From assembly GCA_033807695.1 (NCBI GenBank), contig CM066305.1, forward strand, positions 2,232,001-2,296,000: a stretch of DNA of 64,000 nt. The letters are read 5' to 3'. The stretch is from Daedaleopsis sinensis (taxonomy: Eukaryota; Basidiomycota; Agaricomycetes; Polyporales; Polyporaceae). Position 1 is the first letter of the stretch; the number at the start of each line of letters is the position of its first letter. Positions 1 to 11,555 of this stretch are shown in pieces. The notes under the pieces were generated by a model. The model worked only from the letters and a program-made list of their open reading frames with translations. It was not told where the DNA came from and ran no database searches. A program made the translations under genes and the position numbers.

Positions 1-692
1 CTTGACCGAGGTTTGATGGCTTTCGCCAGAGCTGGAGGGGTCCAATGGACGTCGTCTGGCGCGTGGCGGGTCCCGCCTGCTCTCCATGCATGGCTCAACC
101 TGGGCGGGAGCGGTCGAGCCTTCCTCGAAAGCCCATGTGTTAAGTGCTGGACGCCGCAGCTAGATGAAGTTGCACCCGGTGACCGTTCCTGACTCCTGAG
201 ACAAATGGGTCAGGACCAGGAGTCCAGGACCTCGTAGATATGCACACGCGATTGGATAGGCTATGGAGTTGCTAGCGGTTTGCAGGAGGATGCACTGAAT
301 CCCGATTCTTGCAATTGCTGCTTGCCATTCAACCAGCTGCAGGCGCCGAGAAGTCGTGCTGGAAGTTATCGAGAATGTATGTGTATACGCACCTCTGAGG
401 TCCGCCAACGACTCTATACTGCCCGTCCAGTTTGTGTCGTCTTGTGAAACGTAGTGGAATGGTAAGTAGCAGCAGAGACTGCCTGTATTCATTAATATAG
501 TGCCTCCTGGGTTAGCCTGCCGAGCCGCAAGGCTGTTAGGCGCCCGAGCATCGGCCGTTCCCGGCGAGGCTTCCTGCAACGCTCACCGACTCTGCGACGA
601 CCTCCACGAATCACCCTCTTTTCTGTAGGCATATCTTCTGGCCAGTATCTCCATTCACTCGTTGACTCCGACTTCTCGCTACAGCCTTTCTA
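1..692. other. left-edge intergenic stretch
   Basis: No gene can be supported here. A 139-codon open frame on the minus strand (160-579) has no recognisable domain and no splice partner. The last 100 bases before ATP7 should hold its promoter and 5' leader. Confidence 0.4.
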
Positions 693-1547
693 ATGGCGTC
701 AAAAGCAGTTGCCGCGACGGTGGTAAGTAACCCGCAAAAACGAACTGAGGAAATCCGAGGGTTGTGACGTTTACCTTGGGTTGTGTGCAGGACTTCGCCC
801 GCATCTACACTTCGTTGGGCCTTGGCAAGGGTGAGTCTTCAACTGCTTATATGTGCCTCCTGGGGGCGCCGGAGTCAGATTTCCTAATCCCTCACCGCAA
901 CAGAGACGATTGCGTCCCTCCAAGCGTTCCGCAAGCGGCACGCCGACGCTCAGCGCATCCAGGCTACACTCGCGGCCCAGCCAACTAACATTGACCTTGA
1001 GCACTACCGCTCGACTCTCCGCAACAAGGCCGTCGTTGACGAGGCCGAGAAGATTCTCCGTGACTTCAAGCCTGTGACGTACGATGTGAACGCGCACATC
1101 AAGGCGATTGAGACTTTCGAGACTAAGGCAGTAAGTACTCAGGGCCCCATGTCTTTTATGTGTTTACAGCGGTATGCTGATGTGCCTTTGTGCCGAACGA
1201 TAGGTCGCGAAGGCGAAGGAGACCACGGAGAAAATCGACGCCGAGCTTAAGGATCTCCAAGCCACCCTTGCCAACATTGAGGAGGCGCGTCCCTTCGAGG
1301 AGCTTACCGTGAGTTACATTACCCGTCGCATTCTGTCTCACTTCATCAAACGCGTTCATTGTTGTATAGGCGGAGGAGGTCGGCAAGGCGCACCCGCGTA
1401 TTGTCGAAGCTGTCGAGACGATGCTCAAGAAGGGCAAATGGACTGTGCCTGGTACGTCGCAAGTCCTATTCATTTGTGTCAACCCTTCCCTAACTGCTAT
1501 GTGCTACAGGTTACAAGGAGAAGTTCGGCGACCTTTCTCTCATGTAA
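693..1547 (+). CDS. ATP7: ATP synthase subunit d, mitochondrial (peripheral stalk)
   Basis: Subunit d of the mitochondrial F1Fo ATP synthase, part of the peripheral stalk that holds F1 against rotation. Spliced reading gives about 173 residues, close to the yeast Atp7 length. It starts MASKAVAATV, continues with DFARIYTSLGLGK and ETIASLQAFRKRHADAQR, and ends YKEKFGDLSLM before the TAA at 1545. Five short GT-AG introns interrupt it; the first follows codon 10 (gtaagt at about 723). The middle third is charged and helical, including EKIDAELKDLQATLANIEEA, as expected for the stalk. The start was chosen because the first exon is tiny and joins in frame to the conserved DFARIY segment. The call rests on whole-protein resemblance. 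Confidence 0.93.
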
Positions 1548-2018
1548 ACACCGTCATTATCTACCCCTCTATGATAGACCTAGAGGCGCTTGACGTTGCT
1601 TCTTACACGTCGTGCGGCCCGAGTGGTCGGCAGAACGAGTGGTCGGTAGAATGCCGGGCGTAGTCAGACTCCACTAACTTCGAATCCCTGATCTGCGCTC
1701 AAAAGACACCTTTGCATCGCCAAAGGGTGGCCGACAATATCGCGACAACAAGGGACATGCTTGAACGGCCGGAGCCTTCAGTATACGATGAGGGTACAGA
1801 GATATTACATCGGTGGTATGCAGCGAGGTCGCGAGTACAAGAATATGTGGGTGTGCCTACGGGAGTACAATGGTTCACAGCAAGGTCGAGCCAAGAGTGG
1901 GGTGACACGTAGCTGGGCAGAAAGTGCGATGATGATAGCGAGATCTCCAAGCAGTCGATGCGTCACGCATGACCGAATACACAGCCAGGGATGTGCCAAG
2001 GTAAGACGATAATGCGAA
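1548..2018. other. convergent 3' intergenic region
   Basis: This lies between the 3' ends of ATP7 (+) and CNB1 (-). Only short unsupported open frames occur. It presumably holds both 3' UTRs and polyadenylation sites. Confidence 0.4.
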
Positions 2019-2921
2019 TTAAAAGAGATCCTCCAGTGTCATTTGTTTTACGATATCCTGGAGGGGGGTCAGTGTCGGGATCGGGTGGGGATTGGAACGA
2101 GTAACTGACCGTATTGGAGACCATCTGGACGAACTCGTCGAAACTGAGCTTCCCATCTCCATCCTTATCTGCCTCCATGATAGTCTTGTCTACAATTTGC
2201 TGTAACTGCCCGTCTTTGAGGTTGTTGCCCACCATCATCTTCAGCACGAGGAAGAGCTCGCCATTGGAGATAAAGCCGTCTCGGTCCATATCGTAGACCT
2301 TAAAGGCAACTGAGTGCGGAATGCAAGAGTGGTCAGGCCAGGCCAGCAACAGATAGATGGGGTAACGCACATCGCAGCTTCTCTTCTCGTCCTCCTCGAC
2401 TACTGAATGCACTCAGGCCGCCAACAAATTCCTGGAAGTCCACCGTTCCTCCACCACTGATAGATGAAACTATCAGCACTCGACCGATGAACGTTAAGTA
2501 AGGGTCGTCACTCTTCGTCGAAAATGGCTATTAGTCGAGATGCAAGGGGATTGTTCGCGATCTGGGGTATTTGCAGGAACTCTTCACGGTCAATGGATCC
2601 TGAACCATCACTGATTACAGTGAAGGACAGTCAGATACTGTCGACTCTGCAGATACTTTCAACTATAGCAGAGCTCTCTTGACGTACCTGTCGAGCTTCA
2701 TGAACCGCTTCTTCAGCCTCTCCAACTCGCTTGCATTGACTAAGGAAGTGATTGACAGATATGTTGAGCAAGTCCAACGAGACCACGTCTAAGAGAACTC
2801 ACAGTTGGACCGCTTCTGCATGTCCTCCATGAATTGGGATTCTGCATGGCCGGCACAAGAATACGTCCGTCAATGGACTGTAGATTGAACGAAATGCGAA
2901 TAGCGAACGTGATTGCCCCAT
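2019..2921 (-). CDS. CNB1: calcineurin regulatory subunit B (EF-hand protein)
   Basis: Regulatory subunit of the Ca2+/calmodulin-dependent phosphatase calcineurin, which signals calcium, cation and cell-wall stress. Spliced reading gives about 175 residues with four EF-hands. The third and fourth are plain: [12 protein letters not shown] and [12 protein letters not shown]. The protein ends [12 protein letters not shown]. The start was chosen from a 13-bp first exon (2909-2921) whose intron 2842-2908 joins to give [17 protein letters not shown]. The initial MG is the N-myristoylation site usual in the family. Another intron joins EEKLR to FAFKVYD in frame. It is divergent from MSS1 with 275 bp between starts. 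Confidence 0.94.
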
Positions 2922-3196
2922 CTCTGCTCAATCGCGGTGTTCAAGTAACAACAAAGTGTTTTGTAGTGATTCAGATCAAGCTCGCAGAGGTAGCGGGTTC
3001 CCAGAAAGCCAGAAAAGAGGGAGTGCAGAAGCCAGCAGACGAAGAGAGAGAAGATAACGCGTATGGACTTCACTGACGGCCGCGGTATAGACCCTTCAGC
3101 ACAAAGACATCGTGGGAACCTTCCGCACCAGCGCCAGGCGCTCTGGACACACGCGGTCGGCGCTGCGTTCGACGAGGAGGACGCAGGAGGACAGCC
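2922..3196. promoter_or_regulatory. shared divergent promoter of CNB1 and MSS1
   Basis: The 275 bp between the two start codons must hold both promoters and leaders. No TATA box or clear factor site stands out. Confidence 0.4.
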
Positions 3197-5275
3197 ATGT
3201 CGACGTGTGGAAGCATCTCTCGCAGGTTCATCTCGGTTAAACGCACCGCCCACTCTTTTATACTCCCCCCTGCGGCGACTACACGTCTGCTTTCCAGAAA
3301 TCTCGGCAACAAGGATGGCACTGAACACCGCCTCGCGAAGCCTCGAACTCCAGGGCCTCCCGGTCACAGGCTATACAGCACGCCGTCTCTGCTCGAGGAC
3401 AGAACACTCAGGGGCTCTGTGAGTGACGCAGCTGGCCGAAGTTCGTCAGGATTGGTCTACTCGGACGCGCAACGACGGACCATATACGCGCTGTCCACTC
3501 CCCCTGGCAAAGCAGGCGTCGCCGTCATCCGAGTTTCTGGTCCTGATGCAATGGACGTCTGGAGAGGCATGGTGAAGACTCAAGGCAGTAGGAAGGGGAA
3601 AGGTCGAGACTGCGACCCTGAGCCCTGGAAGATGCACCGATGCAGCGTTGTGCATCCCGGGACAGAAGAAATACTGGACGACGGACTAGTGGTGTTCTTC
3701 AAGGGTAAGTGATTCTGCCTTTCGCCGTACGAAGCCTTCGACTGTGTGTTGATTGTATACCCAGGCCCGAAGTCGTTCACTACAGAGGATGTGCTCGAGT
3801 TGCATGTACACTCTGGGCGCGCTATCATATCCTCAGTGCTGAATGCGATCTCGTTCTTCCCGTTCTGTCGCCCTGCCGAGCGCGGAGAGTTCACCCGACG
3901 CGCCTTCGATGGCGGCCGGCTTGACTTGACGCAGGTAGAAGGATTGAGAGACCTCATAGACGCAGAAACAGAGAGCCAGCGCAAGCTAGCTCTGCGGACA
4001 GCGGCGGTAGGTCGGCTGCGCCTTCTAGTGCCACTACATCTCATGGCGATGATTGAGTATTAGGGTGCTACTAGGACACGCCTTGAGCAGCTGCGTAATG
4101 AGATAATCCAATGCCTGGCACTAGCTGAAGCGTTAATCGACTTCGGGGAGGGAGAGGAAATTGAGGATGGTGTTTATGAGCTAGGTCGGTGGTGACCCGT
4201 TCAAGTGATTATTATGGCTTAATCTAACCCCCATACAGCAACAGATCGTGTCATCAAGCTCCGCGATACAATCCTGCAACATTTGTGTGACAATCGTCGA
4301 GGAGAAATCATGCGTTCGGGAATCCGCCTTGCCATATTCGGTCCGCCCAATGCCGGAAAGAGCAGTTTGCTTAACTTCCTAGGTTGAGGTTCTATTTCTT
4401 GGATTGCCAAGCAGCTGGCTAACGAGCATACAACATACAGCCCAGCGGGAGGCAGCTATTGTAACACCGGTACCAGGGACGACCAGGGACATCATAGAAC
4501 TCTCTCTGGACATTGGTGGCTTGCCCGTTATTGTCTCAGATACCGCTGGCTTGCGCAAGACCGATGACGCGGTAGAGTCTATCGGTGTCGAACGTGCCAG
4601 ACAAGTGTAAGCCGTGGTCCTGTCTTGCGCAGCTGGAGCTCTATTGATGTGAATTCACCTAGAGTCGAGACCTCTGACGTCTCACTATGCGTACTGCCAG
4701 CACCCGACGTCCTCGTTCATGAGGACGGGCACTGGAAACTCGAAATGCCTCCTTCTGTGGCTGCACTTGTCAACGACGGCACATTTGTCCTGTTGAACAA
4801 GATCGATTTGCTGCGCCCCGGCGTCCTGTTACCCCAAACGCGGTTTACTTGGGCGTGCAGTCTCAGTACTGGGGAGGGGACTAACCTATTTATGGAACAT
4901 CTTGGAGAGGCGTTGCAACAGTGGTGAGCGCTTGAGTTAACCATCTAGCTCCACTCCGCTGACTCATGTAGCTATAACCTGCTAACGGAGAATGGGGAAA
5001 ATGGAGAGCAACAGCCTCTTATCACCCATTCTCGTCATCGCGCCCACCTAGAAACCGCTCTCCAATTTCTTGAAACCTTCCTTGATACTCGTCAGTGTAA
5101 ATCTTCGCGATTCGCTGGGTCGTAACCTTACGATTTTGTCACAGCACCAGAAGACGTGGTGCTCGCAGCGGAAGAGTTGCGATATGCCGCGCAAGCCATT
5201 GGGAAGATCTCGGGCCTCATAGACGTAGAGGATATCCTTGACGCTGTGTTCCGCGACTTCTGCATCGGCAAATGA
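3197..5275 (+). CDS. MSS1: mitochondrial tRNA modification GTPase (MnmE/TrmE family)
   Basis: GTPase that, with the MTO1/GidA partner, installs the 5-carboxymethylaminomethyl-type modification at wobble uridine of mitochondrial tRNAs. The N-terminus is Arg/Ser-rich like a mitochondrial presequence. It is followed by the TrmE N domain ([21 protein letters not shown]). The inserted G domain shows G1 [10 protein letters not shown]2 TTRD, G3 DTAG and G4 NKID. The C-terminus ends FCIGK, the conserved C-x-G-K end whose Cys is needed for modification in bacterial MnmE. Introns restore the frame at each step, for example NFL|AQREAAI. The start at 3197 was chosen for the presequence; 3063 is an earlier ATG in another frame. 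Confidence 0.93.
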
Positions 5276-6077
5276 ATCGAGGCTAGAATGATGCAACGTC
5301 TCTCGTGGACCTGGTACGATGAGCGTGGCCAGGGAGCGCACGATCTGACTCCTGAAGACCTGCGTTGGCGTGCGATTCCAATATTTCACGCGTTACCAGG
5401 TGACTGTGAATGTTCATGTGTCGTTAACCCTGTTACACGCTCACCGTGTCGTGTCATGTAATATCCACAGGAACAGCACACCAGCGGTCAAATTCTTTGT
5501 CATTTAGGGCCTAGACGGCGAGTTTCGGCTTCCTTGCGACAAAGGGAATCGTAGCATGCCGTCATATCCTTCGCGTCAACAGGTTCTTTCGAAGTTCGTA
5601 ACGTTCAGTCGGATCTCTTCGCAACCCACTCTGCCTTAGCCTAGCGCCTAGGGACATTCACAAATCCTCAAGCTACAAGCCTAGGCAACCATCGATGGCT
5701 ACCCATATGGCACATTGAACCTGCATCCGAGTACCAGGACAACGGCGTGTCTACTGAATATGCTTCGCCACCATGGCGCGCGTTATAAGCGCGGGATGTG
5801 TTCACTAATTCTGAGGCAGTGGAACTACAGACCACACCTGAACTTAACCTTGACATCCCTGCCAGACTTAGTCTGCAACCCTGCGGCCTCAGTCTGCATA
5901 TCATGCAGGCTGGGGCCCGGACCGCTCAACTTGACGCAGTGTATGCGGCCAGGCTGAGAAATCTCGGAACAACACGCTTAGCTGCTGAACCTTGTGCAGG
6001 TGGATAAAGGGATAAATGCACCTCATTGTCCAACCATCTTCCCCAGTCACCGTTTCAGAGGGCACCCTGTACCCAGC
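5276..6077. other. intergenic region upstream of the solute-binding-like gene
   Basis: No coding signal. A TATAAG on the plus strand near 5784, inside a GC-rich context, lies about 290 bp before the next ATG and might serve as its core promoter. This is weak. Confidence 0.35.
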
Positions 6078-7680
6078 ATGGCACCCACATCGTTCTTCCT
6101 CGCGCTCCTCGCTGCGTCTTCCGCTATTGCGGCTGCGTCCACTAATGCCGTCGAAGTTGAAACCCGCAGTCTCGACGAGATCTACCAGGCGGCCTTGAAG
6201 GAGGGCGGTGTCGTGACCGCGGCTGCTGGTGGTGACGAGAAGAATCAACAGGACTCGTTGAAGCAGGCCTTTGAGGCTCGCTTCCCCGGCATGACCCTGG
6301 ATGTCACCGTCGGTAAGTGCCCGCGTACATTGTTACGCTTGCTCTGAGACTGACTGTCTGGTACCAGACCTATCTAAGTACCATGATGGCAACGTCGACT
6401 TCCAGATCGCAAACGGCGACGTCTACACCGACACCGCCATTCTCCAAACCCTGCATGACTTCCCGCGGTGGAAGCAACAAGGTCTGTTGCTCCCATACAA
6501 GCCCGCAGATTGGGACCAGATCTACGACGCTTTCAAGGATCCGGACGGAGCCTATGTTGGCCTGTACATCGTCAGCTGGCTCAATCTGTACGACACCGAC
6601 TACGTCCAGGAGCCCATCAAGGAGTTTACCGATTATCTGCGACCCGACCTCAAGGACAAGCTTGTCTTCACCTACCCTAATGACGATGATGCTGTTCTGT
6701 TCGCCTTCAAGCTCATGTGAGTTATCTGTTAGCCACACACTCGAGGAACGAGCTAAATCTGCTTCTATGCAGCCTCGAGAAGTACGGCTACTCGTGGTTC
6801 GAACAGCTCCTCGCGCAGAATCCGCGCTGGGTTCGCGGGACCGCAACGCCCAGTACATTGATTCAAACCTCGAATGGTATGTAGAGCTTCCTTCAAGTTG
6901 GACTGAGGCCTGAGCACCGGACCGCTCCTTGGATCCCTGTCTACTTCGCATTCCAATCCATCGTTGCAATCCATGCATCTGGTTGGGGTGTACGAGGATG
7001 CAGATGAGATGAGAGCGCAGAATCGCTGTAGCCTAAGCCTACAGGAGGGACTCTGTCCGTCGGTTCGTCGTCTCGGTTCAGGCATAGGCTCGCGCCGCCT
7101 CCACTGTCTGAATAGAGCTTGCCACGGAGTTTGCGCCCCGCGCAGACACTGTAGGCATCCCGAACCAAGATCAGAACTTGGCCTCATATTGACTCAGCAC
7201 ACTATTGGACACCGTTGTTGAGACAGATACGGGTCAGACATTCGTGCCTGTGTTCTCAGTCGTCTCGTCATTGGACTTACTCCCTTGTTTCTCATAGGCA
7301 CTTACGTCGCGAGCTTCACTGGCACTGGGACCTACCCTGGCACTCTTCCATATAACACTTCATACCCATCTGAAGCACAATTCGTGACCTGGCCGCAGAC
7401 GGGCGCAATCCTGAAGGACGCGCCGCATCCAGAGTCGGCGAAGTTGCTGCACTCGTACATGGTGTCGAAGGAGTACCAGGAAGCGATCAACGGCTGGACC
7501 GTGCGCAAGGATATCGCACCCACTAATGGTCTTGCCCCTATCTTCGATGTGCCAAACACAAACATCACGGCGTTTGGCGACTTCATGATGGATCGCGCTG
7601 CGGTTGAGCGGTTGCGGTTCTTCTTCGAGGATCGCCTTGGGACGGCTCAGGGCTTGAGCCCCTTGGAGGATGACATCTGA
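6078..7680 (+). CDS. secreted bacterial-type extracellular solute-binding-like protein
   Basis: Secreted protein resembling type II periplasmic substrate-binding proteins of iron/thiamine-type ABC importers. It begins MAPTSFFLALLAASSAIAAAS, a clear signal peptide. Then comes LDEIYQAALKEGGVVTAAAGGDEKNQ, the usual first beta-alpha unit of such proteins. Later segments include LVFTYPNDDDAVLFAFKLI, QFVTWPQTGAILKDAPHPESAKLL and EYQEAINGWTVRKDI. Three introns are inferred. The last (6877-7297) is 421 bp, much longer than its neighbours, and joins QTSNG to TYVASFTG in frame. No transporter gene lies nearby and fungi lack such importers, so the ligand and role are unknown. Confidence 0.82.
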
Positions 7681-9240
7681 AAGGTGGTATCTCTTAGATG
7701 ATGTATGTTGGAACGCAACTATCCCTCCTTCCTTCTTTCCTTCATATCTCTACATGCTACTCAGACAATCCTTGCCAATGTAAGTTCAAGTACTCGGATG
7801 CTCTACAGCAGTACTGCTTGTGCATAGAGTGATTATAGTTGTCGTTGAACTATTGCGTTGTGTGTAGTCTTTTTTGCAGAACATTGTGATGATTAATGGT
7901 TCATTATCTTCCATTCTATTCTAGTCAATAGGACTGCTACTTATCTTCTATAGTAAGCGACGGGTTACGGAAAAGGCAATTGCCTCCTTGGGAAGGCGGA
8001 CACACCATACCTCTCTCTGTCGACTAGCAAAGATTGGGGAAGCGAATGAGAATACCCTATAGGTGACAAGAGATGGAGTGGGACGTGCACATACAGTCGG
8101 AATGGTCCCAATTGCGATCCAGGAATATAGTTGGTGTCGGAGACGTCAAGCGCCCAAATACATCGGATCGTGACTCGGACTCGGAAGTGAGTTCTGACTC
8201 CTCTAGACGTTGATGAACGATGTCTTCCCAGCTGTGTATCATGTGCCGTACAGATAGACTGATATTAGAAGAGCTCATGATGAGCAACTCCAAGCATAGT
8301 GAAGGAGGACCGGAAGTTTTCTGAACCTTTTGAGAAAGTACCTTAAGCTTATGTTGGAGCGTCTTTCTAACAAATCGATATCTGAGACATATGAAAGGAA
8401 CTAGCAGACTGTCCTTTGTAATTTACAAGCTTCTATGAGGAGGTTCACTATTTCAATCTGCAAGCTACACTGGTAATCTTGAGCCCGACCGCTGAGCGCC
8501 TCGGAAAAGACGCGTTGCGACGCGTCGGTGGCGGCGATGTATCTTTCAATTCTAGCAAATTCTCGAATAGTGGTTAACCTCCATTAACATCATAGCATCG
8601 CAGAGACTGTTCGAGAACGATATTGGGGCCATGGCCATGACTGGTATATAAGAGGCTCAGGAGGGGACGGCCAGTAGCTATTAGCCTGCCGCCGGCGTGG
8701 CAGCGCGGAGTCGAATGTACTATACCATTGAGTCGGGCCCACTGTAATAAGTGGTAAGTTGTTTACTAGGTAAGTAATAACTTCATTTCTGCTTTCGTGA
8801 AACTGATGTCCTACTATACTGGCTGACAAAGTACATAAATGTATACTACTATACCGAGTCGTGTGAAAGTTGACTTATACTTACAGTATAGTGTTGAAGA
8901 CTGGCCGGTCGGCCATTGGTTCCTATTGAAATAGTGATGTTTAAGTTGTTTAAGTGATTCCTAGCTAGATACCCGAGGCGCGGCGCTCACTGACAAGCCT
9001 GTGGTAGGCTGGTAGCAGCGGCCCCAAAGCTTTCTTCTGTAATTGCCATTGATATTCACAGGTTCAAACATTTGGACATGTGTCTTGCCAGTGTGTATGT
9101 AAAAAACAATTGCATTCAAACTGAGAAGTTTTTCATCGACATCACCCACCGGGACGAAGTCACGGGAAGTGCTAGTGCTTATGTCGGCGTCGCAGTGAGA
9201 TCTGATCTGAGAGAATTACCAAATGCGGGTGGACGAGCGC
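7681..9240. other. long AT-richer intergenic region upstream of STI1
   Basis: About 1.6 kb without a supportable gene. It is visibly richer in A/T than its surroundings. It holds a TATATAAG at about 8643 on the plus strand without a matching open frame, and two ACGCGT hexamers 10 bp apart (8510 and 8520). It could contain a non-coding transcript or decayed repeat, but nothing decides this. Confidence 0.35.
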
Positions 9241-9258
9241 GAACGTTCTCGAAGATTC
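9241..9258. promoter_or_regulatory. heat-shock element upstream of STI1
   Basis: GAAcgTTCtcGAAgaTTC: four contiguous inverted nGAAn units, all perfect, the consensus binding site for heat shock factor (Hsf1). It lies 140 bp before the STI1 start codon. STI1 is a known Hsf1 target in other fungi, so sequence and context agree. Confidence 0.85.
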
Positions 9259-9397
9259 GTGGGTGAGTCTGAAATGGACGCCTCGACGATGATAAAAGTG
9301 CTCGCTGCGCGGATGAGATACGAGTCTGCTCTAAGTGCTCTGTGTTCACACCACCCGTACTCTGTTCCATAACCCAACCTATCTACACTCGAGAACT

Positions 9398-11378
9398 ATG
9401 GCCGACGCCCTGAAGGACCAGGGAAACAAGGCTTTCCAGGCAAAGGACTACGACAAGGCTATCGAGCTCTTCTCCCAGGCAATCGAGATTGACCCAACCA
9501 ACTTCGTCCTGTGGTCTAACCGGAGTGCTGCTAAGGCAGGGAAGCGGCAATGGGGAGCCGCGCTCGAGGACGCGGAGGAGGTGCGTGCGCGTAGCGAGCA
9601 CCGTATCGTCCGCATCGTGTTAACCCATGGAACCAATGCCGCAGTGTATCAAAATCAACCCGACGTGGTCGAAGGGATACGCGCGTAAAGGCGCGGCTCT
9701 GCACGGCCAGCGGAGATACGACGAAGCCATCCAGGCGTACGAGTCCGGGCTCAAGATCGAGGACAATGCGGCGCTTCGGAAGGGTCTCAAGGAGGTCGTC
9801 GACGCGAAACAGGCGGACGAGCGCGGTGACGGCGCAGAGGCATTCGGCCTCGGAAAGCTCTTTGGAGACCCCGCGTTGCTCACCAAGCTCGCGGCGAACC
9901 CGCGCACCGCGAAGCACCTTGCGGATCCTTCGTTCGTGCAGAAGCTCAAGTTCTTCCAGCAGAACCCGAAGATGGCGGAGAGCGCGTTGCAGTCAGACCC
10001 TCGCATGATCGATGTCCTCGGCGCGCTCATGGGGATAGACATGCAGGGCTTCTCGCGCGAGGAGGGCTCCGATGAGCTTCCTCCAGGCGTGAATGTCTCG
10101 ACCCCGCCTCCGACAACCACTTCCCCACCCCCTCAGCCGCCTGCGTCGTCGTCCAAATCGCCTGAGCCTGCAAAGGAGGAGGATGTTGAGATGGAAGATG
10201 CTGACGATGCTGTCGCGAAGAAAGCGGCGGAAGCGGAAAAGAAGCTCGGTGCGGAGGCGTACAAGACACGCGATTTCGATAGCGCAATCGCGCACTTCCA
10301 AAAGGCATGGGATACCTACCCGAAGGATATCGCGTTCCTTACGAATATTGCCGGTAAGTATTCTGAAGACGTTGCATTCAATCGACGGCGAGTTGATTAG
10401 TCATTTAGCGGCATACTTCGAGAAGGGAGAGTACGATGAGTGTATCAAGGCTTGCGAAAAGGCTGTGGATGAGGGTCGTGAGGTATGCTGTCCTCACGTC
10501 TGCTGCAAAGATGCCACGCTCAAAATTGGTTATGCAGATTCGTGCGGACTACAAGATGATCGCCAAGGCCTACGGCCGCATTGGTAGCGCATACCAGCGG
10601 AAGGGCGACATGGACTCGGCGGTTAAGTTCTTCCAGAAGTCGCTCACTGAGCACCGCACACCCGACATCCTCAATAAGCTCCGCCAGGCCGAGCGGGACG
10701 CAGCGGAAGCGGCGCGACTTGCGTACATCGATCCTGAAAAGGCTTCGATCGCGCGCGAGGAGGGCAACGCTCTGTTCAAGAAGGGCGACTTCGCGGGTGC
10801 CGTCAAGGCATACACCGAGTCTATCAAGCGCGACCCCAAGGATCCCCGAGGGTACAACAACCGCGCGAACGCGTACACGAAGCTCGCCGCACTCCCGGAG
10901 GCGCTGAAGGACGCGGATGAGGCGATCAAGGTCGATCCCAAGTTCGTGAAGGCGTACATCCGCAAGGGCCACGTGCTGTTCACGATGCGCGACTACATGA
11001 AGGCGATCGAGGCTGTCCAGCTTGCGGAGGAAATCGACGAGGAGAAGAAGCACGCCAAGGAGATCGCGGACCTGGTGTTCAAGTGCCAGCAGGCGTTGTA
11101 CTCGCAACGCGACGGCGAGAACGAGGAGGAGACGCTCCAACGCGCGATGCGGGATCCCGAGATCGCGGTACGTTGCGTGTGGTCATGGTCATACTGGGAT
11201 TGCGTGTTGATGCCGGTGGATGGTATGACAGAGAATCATGGGAGACCCGATCATGCAGTCGATTCTTCAGCAGGCGCAGGCGAGTCCTGCGGCGCTGCAA
11301 GACCACATGAAGAACCCGACTGTGCGCCAGAACATCATGAAGCTCATGAACGCCGGTATCATCAAGACGACGCGGTAG
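9398..11378 (+). CDS. STI1: Hsp70/Hsp90 co-chaperone Sti1 (HOP), TPR protein
   Basis: Cytosolic adaptor that passes client proteins from Hsp70 to Hsp90. It has the full HOP layout: TPR1 (from MADALKDQGNKAFQAKDYDKAIELFSQAI), DP1 (LLTKLAANPRTAKHLADPSF), and a Pro/Ser linker. TPR2A and TPR2B follow (KKLGAEAYKTRDFDSAIAHF and AREEGNALFKKGDFAGAVKAY). DP2 ends PTVRQNIMKLMNAGIIKTTR. Spliced length is near 570 residues, usual for Sti1. Short introns lie after EDAEE, after FLTNIA, around 10480-10540 and after RDPEIA. The start at 9398 gives the conserved N-terminus. The upstream heat-shock element fits stress induction. Confidence 0.96.
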
Positions 11379-11555
11379 TTGTGCAGCCGCGGCCGTGTCA
11401 GGTTAGGTGCTCGTGCTTTTCTTTCGTTCTCGGGTTCGGACTGTTGTGCGGAAGTCAAACATCAACTGTATCTATATATCCAGTTCTACCCACACGTGTA
11501 ATACAGGACATGTTCTCCAATCTTCGCTGCATCATATGGAGCTGCAACGAGTCCG

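Noticed and set aside
160..579. 139-codon minus-strand open frame at the left edge
   Set aside because: No domain, signal peptide or splice partner; length is within chance for this composition.
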